A program made the position numbers and the translations under genes. DNA of 64,000 nt from Astrothelium macrocarpum (taxonomy: Eukaryota; Ascomycota; Dothideomycetes; Trypetheliales; Trypetheliaceae): the NCBI GenBank assembly GCA_021030915.1, contig JAGEMR010000062.1, positions 1 to 64,000 of the forward strand, in the 5' to 3' direction. The stretch's first letter is position 1, and every line of letters begins with the position of its first letter. Of the stretch, positions 34,205 through 45,820 are shown piece after piece. The notes beneath the pieces are model-generated. The model did not search any database, was not told the origin of the DNA, and saw only the letters and a program-made list of their open reading frames with translations.

Positions 34205-35367
34205 TTTGGAAAAATTGGCAGCCAAGCAATTGTTTTTGGGCCAAGGCGCCGAAGGAGATAGTTTTCGTGTTTGGTCTTATGAGGTTCAAAAGTAAGCAAT
34301 GATCGAATCCAACTATACTTGGAAAAACTCACAGAAAAGAAGCAGCCTTCTACTTCTTTGCAGCCATTGAAGCATTGGGCGTCAAGATTTGGACGCCGAT
34401 GCGACCTTCCACACATGCTGGAGGGGTAATGTGGATTCATCATTGCCGATCCCTTATCGTAGGGTCATGCACAAGAGCCCTGTAAACTCAAACCACACTC
34501 TTATCTGGGTAGTAGTGATGGTGTAAATTGTCACGTAAGGTCTGTGCAGATGACGCGCGAGAGTTTCCCTGTCTGGCTGGAAAATAACGGCTGGTGGCCT
34601 TGCTTTTTATCGCCAAGCCCTGCCAATCTCTGACATTGAGCATCGAAACCCATACCAACGAACGACAATTACGCGAATCATTCCCAAGTGCCAAAACTGC
34701 ACGATATGCTCATACGCACCGCCTCCCTCACGCGCCGCTCGTCGTAATTTCTCTCCTTGCCGCCCTTCTCTATCAAGTAAAAGTACGATGTTTCGTGGGG
34801 AACAAGGTCGCGCGAGATGGCGAAGCTATGGAAAGAGCTCTTAAATACTGGCCGGTTGTTGTATGGGAGAAACGGATGCTCCGTATGATAGATCCGATGG
34901 GTTTAAGATCGGTTTCTATCGTTAGCTCGTCTTTGATTTACGGTCATCCAGTTAGACACACAGACGGCTACGTCGAATGGTACTTGATGCTGCCACTTTG
35001 CGAAAGTACCAGGTGTCGCGTTTCTGCACTTTCGTGCACAACGTCGAGCGCGCGGAGCAGGCGCATCGTGGGCCCGGAAGCCATAAGCATCAGGCTAAGC
35101 ATGCGTATGTGAAAGAGTGCAAAGACGCTCAATAAAGTGCACATGAGTATTAAAGTGCAAAGCGTTGGTGAGCAGAAAGACAGGCGTTAACGGCTATAAA
35201 GCATAGAGAATGACTGGCGACTTTTGGCAGCTGTAAGAAGCGTTCTCTTTTAATTTCAAGATCAGATAACAGCAGAGATATTTTTGCAAGATATACCATC
35301 GTTTACCTAACACGTATTTACTCAAAATATCACATTGAAGACCCGCGAAAGAAAACGGAAACCAATA
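34205..35367. other. Intergenic region, no firm gene
   Basis: The plus frame at 34594-35112 opens with GTG and has no recognisable domain, so it is treated as chance. The region also holds the promoters of the threonine aldolase and of the small gene downstream. Confidence 0.45.
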
Positions 35368-35698
35368 ATGGACTCTGGAGATACGAAGTTTCAAACCAAG
35401 TCAGAAAGTTTTTCGCATCCTTATTCATTATTCTGCTCTCACAAATCCTTTTCAAGCAGTAAATACACTAATCAACCCCCGATGCTCTCTGAATATCTCA
35501 AAGGCCCACCAACCGTGGTCGAGAAGCTCGCAAATGGTGTAGAATTACATAAGAAGATTAGTGGTATGTCTCCCAAGGTTCAACAGCAGGTACTAGCCTA
35601 AAAGCGAAACTAATCATACATCAGGCAGAAATTCGCTGCCTCCGAAGCTGTCTCGTGATCCACTCATGATGGAACTGGAGAGATTGGTTAAAAAATAG
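35368..35698 (+). CDS. Small two-exon protein of unknown function
   Basis: Exon 2 is 35625..35698; exon 1 ends at 35563. The intron at 35564-35624 (61 bp) has GTATGT, an ACTAAT branch and CAG. With the ATG at 35482 the product is 51 residues (MLSEYLKGPPTVVEKLANG, then HKKISG joined to RNSLPPKLSRDPLMMELERL). With the in-frame ATG at 35368 it is 89 residues. The shorter form looks more likely, as the first 38 residues are Ser-rich and irregular. The protein is amphipathic and basic with no signal peptide; I do not recognise it. The evidence for coding is the clean splice that continues a helical, charged segment in frame. Confidence 0.55.
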
Positions 35699-36219
35699 CA
35701 TCACCTCAGCCTTCTTCCCGGTTGTTGCAAGCATAGCGGTCTTTTTTCGTGACCATTGTGGGTAGGGCGTATGAACCTATGGGAAGCGTCCAATTACCAA
35801 CCATGAAATGAAGAAGTTCGAAAACCAAGTTCACTCGTTTCAAAATATGTGATAGAAAGTCCGACCGGGATTTCTTCTCTGATGGCTTGGCTTAGCTAAC
35901 ATAGATCGTTCAAGATGAGCTGATTAACCCATGCCTTTCTTGATTATAGACGATCGTCTATATCCTGAGGCTGGCGATATTATAACAACGGAGCGTCAAG
36001 TCTTAGTAATGATATCGAGCTCTGTGAAGCTATCGCTGTTGAACTTTATTCGGTCGTGGTCAGACTCGTTAGTCCAGTTGCTACCACCGTGGACTGATTC
36101 CAGGTTATGAGAGCTAGTAGCTCTGCGGTCCGAAAGTTGATCACTTTCCAACTCGCCAGCGGAACTACGTTGATGTCTCGAACTTTCTCTTATAAATGTA
36201 TCCAGTGTACCTGAGGCGT
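35699..36219. other. Intergenic region, possible 3' exon
   Basis: A minus-strand frame from 36355 to 35996 contains protein-like sequence (SGTLDTFIRESSRHQRSSAG). It could be an alternative last exon of the zinc-finger-like gene at 36220-37599. No firm donor/acceptor pair was found. Confidence 0.4.
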
Positions 36220-37599
36220 CTAGCTTATTTGCATAGAATAGGGGGATATTGGAGGTGTTGTAAACAGGTTCCCACTTGGAACGCGATCTGTATATGGACC
36301 GCTGCTTTGGTCCTGTGAAGGATGGGGCTGAGCAGCGAAAGGATTGGTGAACCAAATCGTCGAGGCAGCCGGTTGTGCTAAGGAAGGGGGGCCGCCAAAT
36401 GTAGGGATAAAATGTCCTGGTAAGTCTGAGGTTTGGGGTATGATGGGCTGGGGCTGAGCCGTCATTGGGCTACGCGCGTCAGTAGCCTCTTCAGAGAAAG
36501 CCGGACCCATTGTTGGGCCGAAAATGAAGTGGCTCTGGTTAGCGGGCGGTATTTGGCTGGTTCCTGCTTGATCTGAGAACGTCTCTGATTGTTCTGCTGT
36601 ATACAAAGCGTTGAAGGGAAGACGCTGCTGCTCCGAAATCGATCGTGAGGAAATCCTCGGGAAGTCTTCGCGTACTTCTTTGCTGCTTCTATTCTCTATG
36701 TCAGAGGCGCTGAATCCAGATTGAGGAGCCGGTTGTCCGTCGCTTTGAAAGTATTGTTGTTTGTATAACACTTGGGCCTGGTGAATCATCTGCAACACTT
36801 TTTCCACAGTCTCATGGTCAGAAAGTATGCTCAATAGATCCTTTTTTAGGCCTGGATCTCGAAACAATGCCAATGAGCAAAATTCGTGATATTCAGCCAG
36901 ATTGACGGTGGTGTCGTCGGATATTGTGATTCTTTAGCGATAATGTACAGGATAAGAGAGTAATATTCGTACTTGGCGAGGGGATATCCGACTCGGCATC
37001 AGCAGGAAAAAGAATTCTGTACAAACTCTTCCAATGCTCTATATCGTCCGTCTTTTCAGTGCGGGTACGCCCTTTATCTTTCCGAAACCGCAAACTTTTA
37101 AGTTGGTCTTCGCTAAAGCCGTCTAAGTAGTTTCTATTCAATGACCGGTCACAAGGTTCTTCTGCTGTCATGTGCCGTGATAGATCTTCTTCCCTATTGA
37201 ATCGAAGGCAGCACCTAGGGCAAACCACGATAAAATGGTGACGTCTCAAATGTCCCCTTTAGACAGTGAGTAGCTACTCTTCGTATCAAGAAATAGGCTG
37301 TTCGAGCCAGCTTACTTCAGTCTGTTTATACTTAACCATCCATTTGCATTTGGGCCCATGCAAGATTTATCTCTCCCATACTTTGCAGGGCTTTTCTTGG
37401 CATAGGGACACGCGAGATTCGCGCCTGGGCTTGTTGTACTTTGCAGTGAAGATTTTCTGAGTGGTCTTTTGTTTGGGCGCGCGTCTTGTTCATTGCTGGA
37501 AGATTTGCCTTCCTCGTCGTTCGATCGTCGTTTTGTTTTCTTGCTTGTAGATGACGTAGCATTGGGTATACTGTTGCTGTGCACTCGGGGACGAGGCAT
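36220..37599 (-). CDS. Fungal zinc-finger-like protein with an IPSP-containing central motif
   Basis: Proposed exons complement(36220..36857, 36973..37244, 37316..37599), 397 residues. The first splice (GTAAGC..GAG) joins NANGWLSINRLK to RHHFIVVCPRCCLRF. The layout (a basic N-terminus, ACPYAKKSPAKYG with Cys, CPRCCLRFNREEDLSRH, SLRFRKDKG, WKSLYRILFPAD, then IPSP) fits a common fungal group of degenerate C2H2-like finger proteins of unknown role, probably nuclear. The second splice is uncertain. A 115-bp intron keeps frame, but the skipped sequence in another frame reads VNLAEYHEFCSLALFRDPG, which also looks like the family. A frame-disrupting change near 36,950 is therefore possible. The C-terminal third is Pro/Ser/Gln-rich. 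The ATG at 37599 is preferred over an upstream TTG. Confidence 0.6.
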
Positions 37600-39059
37600 G
37601 AGCAAGCGTCTTGTCAACAGAAGCCTCTGGCTAATCTATTGACGGACACACGACACATAGGTTGAGACACAATGCCGCCGAACGAGGGAATTCGATCTCC
37701 ATCAACCCGATAACCGGTACCTGATTAAATTAAGTAAAAGCAAAAGGGAAATCGTAATTCTTTCGATTGACTTGGATGCGGTAGCAGTTCCGTCATAAAA
37801 TGCTCCGAAATCATCACTCATGGAAACATTGAAAAACGGAGATGTACTCGAGACAGGTCCTTATTGTAAGATCGAACCATCGATAGAGCTCATCGCATTT
37901 AATCTTAAAATCACGACGACATGGGAGTTGAAATTCCAGAAATACCCAGTCCCAAGATCTCCGACACGGAAGATAGGAGTCGCAGCCTCCCTTAAGCTCA
38001 GTGGCTCGCATACAGATGTTTCCACTGGTGCTCTCCACCGAGTGAACTATGCACTTTTGTGCAGAATGCTGACGAGACCGGAACGTCAAAAAGGTGCAGC
38101 AGGCAACCATGACCGCTGATTTGAAGATGAAGGTAGGTAACATGCATCATGACGTTTTTGTTCCGGGTACAGTATGGCTGGCGCACAGATACGAAAAGCC
38201 ACTGTCCGTAATGACGAGTTGTACACCCTTGCGCAGAGCGCCTGTTGAGCACAATTAAGGACATTTAAGCAAGATAGGGGATGGCTTTGGTGCTTCGGAT
38301 GTTGTTCCGGGCAGACGGACGATAGAGGTCCTATGCTTCCACGCTGCGCGCAGCCACGCAGAGTGCCCGTCAGATGCAATGAAGTCATGGCAGCAGAACA
38401 AACCCGCATCAATAGCAACGTCCTCAAACTCAGCATTGATTCAACCCATGATTTGGACTCGTTTGTCATTGCAAAGCTTGTGCATTGTATAAACGCGGGC
38501 GAAGTCGATGAATGCGCCACCAGTTGAGAGATGAGACATGAATTAAAGGGTGTAATCGCTCCAGAGCTCGAACTTTATTCATGCAGGACTTCGAAGACTT
38601 TAAAATTGAGGATTGTTTTAATACAATGAAGGAAACCCGATGCGTAGTCATGCAACAAGTTCTCGACAAACCAAACTCAGTCGCATTAGTAGAGCGTTAG
38701 CTTCTTCTTTCCATACAAAGCTTGGTTTCCAATCAGTGTGAAGGGGCGGTGTCTATTCCTAAACCCGGCTCTTCGACTGTGCCGCAACTCACAGAATAAA
38801 TTAACGGCGCTCGATCTGTGCTTCATTCAAGGTTCTTGTAGATGGGTCAGTCGATTCGAGCCTTAAGAAGGCACTGAAAAGACTCATATAGCCTGGGAAG
38901 CCTAACCTGCTTTACCTGCGATTTCCCTATCAACTGTCAAGGCCATTTGAAAGCAACGGCAGACGCTAACTTCATTGCATTCATACTAAATCCTGTCCAC
39001 ACTCTAAGATTTATTTCTTGAAGCACGAGAACTTGTTTAGTTGGATTCTTCCTTCTGTT
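37600..39059. other. Intergenic region of about 1.5 kb
   Basis: A plus ATG frame of 99 codons (37820-38119) and several minus frames lie here, without domain, splice support or signal peptide. I call no gene. Confidence 0.45.
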
Positions 39060-39698
39060 ATGACCATGCCACTCCCTGACGATGCTGTAACTCTTCAAGG
39101 TGGTTGCAATTGTCGCGCTATCCGCTATATGATAACCGTCCCAGCCAAACAGTCTCGTCTCGCCCACCCTCTCGACAGCCAGGTGACTCTGCCAATGGTA
39201 CCTACCGACTTTTGCAACGATTGCCGTACAGCTACAGGCTCTATCCTTCCCACTTGGATCACTGTGCCAGCGAGCATGCTCACGATCTCCACGCGCCCGG
39301 CTCCTTCATCTTCCTTCAAGGTTGAGAACAACTCAGGGCCATACCGGCCCGCGGAAGAAGTCCTTCGTGCCGATGCTGACGGCTTTTATCCGGGCGCAGA
39401 AGGCTCTACACTGCGCTTCTACGTCAGCTCGCCTAATCGAACGCGGACGTTCTGTGGTCATTGTGGCACGAATCTGACATATGCAATTTTTCCGATGATC
39501 AAAGGGTTCCCGGACATTTACGATACAGTTTTAGGGACAGTGGATAGGGAATACCTGGAGAAGGACTGGTTGAGGCCCGAGAGGCATTGCTGGTGGGAGA
39601 AAGGTATTCCATGGGTTCAGGAAATGGTAGATGGAAAACTCGGGATCCCGAAGCATCCTACTTTCAAGGTCAATGAAATTGTAACAGAAAAGCCATGA
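39060..39698 (+). CDS. GFA/CENP-V family zinc-binding protein
   Basis: A single exon of 212 residues from ATG 39060 (MTMPLPDDAVTLQGG). The family includes glutathione-dependent formaldehyde-activating enzyme and many small carbon-sulfur lyase-like proteins. The zinc ligands are GGCNCRAIRY near residue 14, DFCNDCRTATGS, and the C-terminal FCGHCGTNLTYAI. Length is normal for fungal members. The cofactor thiol and substrate are not known for most of this family, so a specific detoxification role is not claimed. The frame extends upstream only through a TTG, and a second in-frame Met lies two codons downstream. Confidence 0.88.
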   Translation: MTMPLPDDAVTLQGGCNCRAIRYMITVPAKQSRLAHPLDSQVTLPMVPTDFCNDCRTATGSILPTWITVPASMLTISTRPAPSSSFKVENNSGPYRPAEEVLRADADGFYPGAEGSTLRFYVSSPNRTRTFCGHCGTNLTYAIFPMIKGFPDIYDTVLGTVDREYLEKDWLRPERHCWWEKGIPWVQEMVDGKLGIPKHPTFKVNEIVTEKP

Positions 39699-40507
39699 TG
39701 GTGAGATAACGGTACAAGAAGAGCAAGCCAAGTGATTCGGGGCAATTTTCTTGTGAAGAAGTGTCGCAATTAGAAAAACTGTGGATAAGATGCTCACCAA
39801 GTTTCCTGTAAATAGAGCGTAGATTTCATTGCGTTTATTGTAGTGGACAATATCTCTCGCGAGACAATCTCGACCCAGTCTGTGCGCGGCTAGCCATTGC
39901 CATAAGTACTTGCCTTTCTCTACTGTAGTCGGAAATGAAGATATTTCGCATCATTGTGCTGACATGTCTGTCAGTATCAAGGACTAAAAGCGATTTGGTG
40001 CTCTAAATTTCGGGCGAGAAGATCTCTGCATACCAATAAATCTTCCGCCCAATCCATTGAATTTCGGCTAAGGTTCCCAGCTGATCAGCAATTCACGTGA
40101 CTAGAAATCGTTGGAACAAGGTAGGTAAACCGACTGCAACCCTTTCTGCATCCCCATGCCCGCATCTACAGTTAGGAACTACCTGGGTTGCCATATCATT
40201 TCTGATGTTGCCTCTGATTTTGCGTACTGTCGTTCCTCACGGCACTTATAGGTGCTATATAGCCATCATGTTCCTTCTTTCCAGGACCCTTGTCTGCGAT
40301 AATCCCCGTCTCATACCACGCTGCCATGTCGGTATTTATATGAACTTCCACTTGTGTTTAGTTGCAGAACTTTTCTATCAACCATGTCCAAAGATCTTGG
40401 CTGTCTGAATAAATGCCCGCATGACGATTTATTGTAGCTATGCCCCGCTCGTGGACTTATCGTCTCGCATTGCGAACAGTTTCTCGACCAGCTTCGCCGT
40501 TGACATC
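39699..40507. other. Intergenic region upstream of GH127
   Basis: No coding exon was recognised. I looked for the TCGGCCGA element found further right and did not see it here. Confidence 0.45.
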
Positions 40508-43225
40508 ATGGATCTCTATTGTTTCCTTACGCTGATTTTTCTCATAAGCGTCCAATTTGTTAATGGACAAATCAACTCGACTTATCGTCCGGGAGCGACT
40601 CGTGAGTGCCGTATGCACGCTTTCACTCCATCGCCTAACGCATTCCAGTCGTCCAGCCAACATACCAACCGCTTAACCTGGGCTCCGTGAAACCACTGGG
40701 ATGGTTCAAGGACCAACTTCAGCTCGAAGCTGACGGACTGGGTGGAAACGAATTCGATTTCTATCGTTTTGTCCATGACTCAAGGTGGATTGGCGGCTCT
40801 ACCGAGTATTCCTCGCTTGACGAGGCATCACCTTACTGGTTTAATGGAATGGTCCCCCTTGCCTTTGGCCTTGGCGATAGCAACATCCAGAGCCAAGTCG
40901 AGTTTTACTTGGATTACGTTCTCGATCACCAACAAGCTGATGGCTGGCTTGGTTTCGAGACTACCGAGGCGACCAGAGGTCTGTGGGCGAGATGCCTTCT
41001 TCTCCTTGGCCTCATTGTAAGCGATTTCCATTGTCTGTCATCTTGTACGTTACGATCATTCTATGATTGCGACATTGTTTGAAGAAACCGATGCACTTTA
41101 TCATTTTCCTTATCAACTTATCGTGCTATTCTCTTGAGCTCCTCCTTGATGGCTTTTGCGAAGTTCAAAGTATATTGGTACTCGCTTAACAATATCTGCC
41201 CGTACTTCCGTCTGGCCCGAGAGTCTAGCTGTCGTCTTTTGCCGTTCATTCTTTTCTCCTGCCTCACAGACAGTTCCATTCAGGTTGAAGAAAGATGCAA
41301 TGCTCTAATAAATTTTCGCCTTTGTGTATTATGACGGTTGGATAAAAGTGTGACATACGATGGTCAAATGATTTTCAGTATACTGTTACCTTTTCAAGCT
41401 AGAAAATGGCCTAAACTACCAGGAAGGCGAATATCTAATGGTAACACAGCAATACGCCGAAGCCGATCCCTCGCAGACAGAGAGAATAGTTGATGCGATG
41501 CATCGTTACGTCATCTTAGCTCATAGTATGCTACAAAACAATTTTACTGGTTTGATTGCACATGGCAATGATACCTTCGATACTGCGGGCTGGGGAGTTG
41601 GCAGAAGCCATGAATTGCACATTCCGTTGCAGTGGCTTTACGAAAGATATCCCAGAAACAACTCTCAAATCATTTGGGAAACCATGGAGCTCATGATTGA
41701 CGGCGGTGTAGTCTGGGGAGCAGATTGGCGAACTTTTTGGGTCGATGGAGTCTATCCACCAGTCTATTACGATACAACACCGTACAATTTGAGCTGGGTC
41801 TTTCTTCATGGTGTCAATGAGGCGGAAGGTATGTCTCTTTGGTCATTTGAGCTCTTTGTTCGTTGCTTATTAGATAAAGGCCTTCGATACCCCTTAGCGA
41901 TATACCGAATGACAGGTGAAGAAGCCCTCAAAGACCAAACTCGAACGGCAGTAGATCTTTTGGCCGAATATCACAGATCACTTGCCGGAACAATCATTGC
42001 GGACGAATATATCTCGGACCTGAATCCAAGCAGAGGTGCAGAGCTGTGTATCGCAGCGGAAGTTCTGTTCTCCTCTGCCTACATATACCAGTACCTTGGC
42101 GATAATGATATAGCCGACTGGGTGGAACAAACGGCATTCAATGCCCTTCCTGTTTCTGTAGCGGCAGATTGGTGGTCACATCAATATGTTCAACAAGAAA
42201 ATCAGGTATGTCATCCTGATTTCCGTTTTCCTTTACTAACCAATTTTTTAGCCATGGTCACGAAATCTTAGTTCAGATGGCCTGTGGTGGGATGTGAATT
42301 CTTATGCGAACGTCTTCGGCCTTGAGCCAAATTACGTATGTCAAGGGACTTTTTGCATGTCCAACACTGACCCAGGAAATAGCCATGCTGTACTGTAAAT
42401 CATCCCCAGGGGTACCCGAAATTTCTTGCCAACTCATTCGTGACCACGGAAGACGGAGGCGTCGCACACGTTTTTCTGATCCCATCCACGTTGACTACTA
42501 TGCTAAACGGTAGTAACTCGGTGATAATTTCTACTAATACAACGTATCCCTTTTCTCATACTATCACCTACAGCATCTCTGCTACTTCTCCCTTCGATTT
42601 CTATATCCGTATCCCGACATGGGCAGGATCCAACAGTACGATCAGGAATACCGCAAACTCATCCGCAACGGCAGTTGCTCCTTCTCCGCAGGGGTTGCAA
42701 AAAGTTGAGGTACCAAGTGGCGAAGGTACAACTGTCACCTTGCAGCTGGACGCTTCGCCGCGAATTGTTACACGTGCAAACAATACCGCAGCCCTCTACT
42801 ATGGATCTCTACTATATGCTCTTGCAATTGAGTACGAGTCCACATCAAATGCTCCGCTCAATTACTACACAGAGGATGTATTACCCGCCAATACCACAGA
42901 CTCACATACGCACGACTTCTCAATAACACCAACCACGCCATGGAATATCGCCATCGATCCATCCCAAATTAAAGTCGTGCATACAAACACCACGTCTTCA
43001 TCTGATCTTCCAAATCCTATTTGGGATCTTGGGGCCCCGCCTGTTGAGCTGAGGGTAGCGGCAGTCGAAATCGATTGGCCGGTTGCTTTCGACACTGCGG
43101 CTGATCCACCTGAGAACCCTTCGCCGATAGGGCAGCCCTTTAGCGCGCGTTTCGTGCCGTATGCGAGTGCTAAACTACACATGGCACACTTACCGGTTCT
43201 ACAGTTGTCAACTGTTAATCTCTAA
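40508..43225 (+). CDS. Secreted glycoside hydrolase family 127 (beta-L-arabinofuranosidase-like, DUF1680)
   Basis: Five exons, 40508..40601, 40649..41016, 41450..42205, 42252..42335 and 42383..43225, 714 residues; introns 47, 433, 46 and 47 bp. GH127 enzymes release beta-linked L-arabinofuranose from plant hydroxyproline-rich glycoproteins and related glycans through a Zn-bound catalytic Cys. A signal peptide opens the protein (MDLYCFLTLIFLISVQFVNG). The alpha/alpha barrel motifs GMVPLAFGLGD, GLIAHGNDTFDTAGWGVGR, LHIPLQWLYERYP and GVVWGADWRTFW are clear. The Cys pair expected at the active site is in NYPCCTVNHPQGYP, split by the last intron. A beta-sandwich domain follows (PFDFYIRIPTWAGS). 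All junctions keep frame. The second intron is about eight times longer than the others. Neighbours to the right include an oxidoreductase and a lactonase, which could act on a released sugar (inference). Confidence 0.88.
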
Positions 43226-43420
43226 CGATTCAATGCGCGAGGAAACATGCTGTAAGAGTTGCGATGTATATTACAAGCGGCTGCGCTGAAGTCCTAATCT
43301 TCTTCCAGCTTCCTGAGAGGAGTTGTAGTGTGGCCGGTGTCGCTCGATCACGAGCGCACTACTAGATCTGAATAATACATAATATTTATCTTCTCCGCTC
43401 CGTCGAGAGTGTAGCAGAGA

Positions 43421-44536
43421 TCATGGTGTGATCACCACTATCTTACCCATGCCAGTATGTTCTGCTGCTGCATCGAGCCCTTCTTTCCAGTTCTCCAAAC
43501 CGAAAGCCTTTGTATTCACCAAGTCCGTTCCCCTTGGAAATAAACCTCTTTCCAACATCTTCACAAAAAGTAGCATGTCCTCTCTGTCGTACATCAATTT
43601 CCCCTTTAAGGTAATGTCGCTACCCACAACTTTCCATGCTGGAATAGTAGCCTCCACGAGACCCATTAGACTACATCGCCCGTTATTTCGAAGTGCCATT
43701 ATAGCGCTTCTCAAGTGCGTTGACTTGGCCGCAGCCGGCGGCGAAAGGTCCAGCACAGCATCGATGGTGCCAAAAGCTTGTAGTGCGGCAGTATCCGTTT
43801 TCTCGTCTCCTGTCATTTTCACGATTTCTACATTAGCTCCCGGTGCACCCTTCTCTACGTGATCCTTCAATCTTGCTAGCTCTTTCTCATTTCGACCCAT
43901 AGCAATCACTCTTGCGCCCATTGCAATGGCGACTTGTGCGCCTGCGCCACCAAAACCTCCGGTTGCTGGACACACGATGATAGTCTCGCCCGGCTCAAGC
44001 CTGATATCACGCAGCCCGCCATACGCCACAAGTAGATGGGACAAGTACATCAAGTCCTGGGGCGTATAGCCCAGCTGTTGACATAGTCTCTCTTCATTAA
44101 GCGGAAGACAGTTTTCCAGCGGTACTTTTGCGAATTCGGCAAATGTACCATCACGCCAAACCTCTCTCATCAGCTTTCTACTGCCGTCAGTCGACCCCTC
44201 ATGGATTGCCGTAAGAAACCGCGCGTTTGGGTCATCACGCCCGCGAATGACGCAGTCAACGAAGACGAGTTGCCCAGGTTGCAATGAAGTCGCATCTGGC
44301 CCAGGTGCAGCGACGCGGCCAATCGCGCTGGTTCCTCCCACAAGCGGAGTTGGGAATTGGTATTGACGTTGTCCATTGTAGATCTCGCGTAGATATGAAA
44401 TGACTCCAGCTGCGATAATACGGACGACAACACTACCTGGGCCGGGCTGTGGTGTTGGCAGAGTTTTGAGCTGAAAATCAGTATTGACGGCTTCGAGGAC
44501 GAGAGCGCGATGATGAGAGGGCAAGTCGGAGGTCAT
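43421..44536 (-). CDS. MDR-family zinc-type alcohol dehydrogenase-like oxidoreductase
   Basis: A single exon of 371 residues from ATG 44536. The medium-chain dehydrogenase fold is shown by the N-terminal GroES-like domain (GPGSVVVRIIAAGVISYL) and the Rossmann motif VCPATGGFGGAGAQVAIAMGARVIAMGRNEKEL. The set of blocks FVDCVIRGRDDPNARFL, RDGTFAEFAKVPLENCLPL and AYGGLRDIRLEPGE marks a widespread fungal branch. The four-Cys structural zinc loop of classical ADHs is absent, so quinone-reductase or reductase-like chemistry with NADPH is likelier than ethanol oxidation. It is convergent with GH127. It diverges from the lactonase gene across 1.9 kb that carries two TCGGCCGA elements. Substrate unknown. 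Confidence 0.85.
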   Translation of the reverse strand: MTSDLPSHHRALVLEAVNTDFQLKTLPTPQPGPGSVVVRIIAAGVISYLREIYNGQRQYQFPTPLVGGTSAIGRVAAPGPDATSLQPGQLVFVDCVIRGRDDPNARFLTAIHEGSTDGSRKLMREVWRDGTFAEFAKVPLENCLPLNEERLCQQLGYTPQDLMYLSHLLVAYGGLRDIRLEPGETIIVCPATGGFGGAGAQVAIAMGARVIAMGRNEKELARLKDHVEKGAPGANVEIVKMTGDEKTDTAALQAFGTIDAVLDLSPPAAAKSTHLRSAIMALRNNGRCSLMGLVEATIPAWKVVGSDITLKGKLMYDREDMLLFVKMLERGLFPRGTDLVNTKAFGLENWKEGLDAAAEHTGMGKIVVITP

Positions 44537-45154
44537 GATTGTCGCGAAATCTGTGAAGTACGGGGATTAGCTTATGGAAACAGATACGACTGCTAATATT
44601 CGACATTGTAACCTCTCAAGATTCATGGGCATTATGTACAGAAGACAAAGCGCCTCTGTAGATGGCGATAGCCGGACTTAGAGGAGCTTGCTTGAAGAAG
44701 GGTATCCCATATTAGTTCGGATTTAAGTGGCATAAGACCGAATTTTAACAGACGCCATTCTCAGCCAAGTGACTCCGTTATTCATATTTTGCTTCGAGTT
44801 TCGCTTTTTATAGTAGAGCAAATTTTACAAAAGCAAGGACCAGGACGATACTGTGAGGTTTCCGCGGCGTAGCTTCCAATCATCTCATGTTTTAACAGAA
44901 CACTCCTGCAAATGAAAGGAGCAGAGTAATGGTAAGATCGTAGCTGGCAACGTCCATTCGGATGAATCATAACTCTACTACCCTAGGTAGGAAGTTTTAT
45001 GACTCACATAGTCTTCAAACTGCTTAACGGCCTTGAAAATAACGAATGACATGCGATGTATATTGCTTCTATCCGTGAACAATGAACGGTGTCTGAAAAG
45101 AATCCGATCTGCGAGAAGACTTAGTAATCAGGGGGTCCCCCCAACCTTATAACA

Positions 45155-45302
45155 CACAACCTTGAACATCAAGCCTTTCTCCTACCGACTCAAAAGCCTT
45201 ACCAACATCAAATATTTCTGCCCTGACTCAAAAGCCTTCTGCTCAACTTGAGACCCATTTTCCTCCCATGACTCAAGACTTTCACCAACATCAAACCTTT
45301 CT
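45155..45302. repeat. Imperfect tandem repeat with GACTCAAAAGCCTT cores
   Basis: GACTCAAAAGCCTT occurs at 45187-45200 and 45225-45238, with a diverged third copy from 45270. ACCAACATCAAA follows the first and third copies, and AACATCAAGCCTTTCT precedes them. The spacing is irregular, so this looks like an old tandem array or a repeated regulatory module. Confidence 0.55.
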
Positions 45303-45791
45303 CATCACTTCCCCTCATCAGCGTCATTAGCTCTAATAGCGAAGAATTCCACATCACCGAGTTCAGAGTTCACGCCCTCGTTTCTCCTTCAATCATCCGC
45401 AAAAGGCTCTCCTGCGCTACGCCCGCTTGTGCCGGCGTCCTCCGCAAGGCGGAGCAGGAGTGTGGCCTGACGGTGCGGACCGTTGCGGAGAAAACGGGCA
45501 AAGGGAAGGACTGCCTCCACAGAAAGGTTCTTTGAGGGGCCCCGCTCCTTTAGGGCGGAAGAAAGCTCAACAGCCACCTAGACTGACATGAAACGCACAT
45601 GATACTCGCGATCCGTCCCTATCAAGTTTGCTGTACTTTTCTATCGGTTCGACCTTAATCCTGATCCAATACCGTTCTAAAAAATAGATTCTTACCCTTC
45701 ACTGGATAATTTTGAAAATGCTCAAATCAAGTATAAGATATATCAGCAATCTGTTCTGATTTCGGATCGAAGCTGTGGTGAATCTGATTAG

Positions 45792-45820
45792 TCGGCCGAA
45801 CTCTTTGTCGCATCGGCCGA
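45792..45820. promoter_or_regulatory. Paired palindromic elements TCGGCCGA
   Basis: Two perfect 8-bp palindromes at 45792-45799 and 45813-45820, 21 bp start to start (about two helical turns). CGG/CCG triplets in inverted orientation are the usual contacts of Zn2Cys6 regulators. The pair lies between the divergent oxidoreductase and lactonase genes, and a third copy occurs in the regulator/exporter promoter at 50812. Binding is inferred, not shown. Confidence 0.45.

Noticed and set aside
34594..35112. Plus-strand open frame of 172 codons
   Set aside because: It opens with GTG rather than ATG, has no domain, signal peptide or splice-supported extension, and its composition resembles non-coding DNA.
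37820..38119. Plus-strand 99-codon ATG frame
   Set aside because: No conserved pattern, no upstream promoter feature and no splice support.
38800..38820. Possible tRNA B-box-like sequence (ATTCGAGCC)
   Set aside because: No matching A box or cloverleaf could be found upstream, so no tRNA is called.
45131..45142. GGGGGTCCCCC as a terminator or attachment site
   Set aside because: Too short, has no T run, and eukaryotic genes do not use this signal. It is probably chance.
45389..45577. GC-rich islet as a transposon fragment or small gene
   Set aside because: The minus frame is 62 codons without recognisable domain, and no terminal repeats or target duplications are visible.
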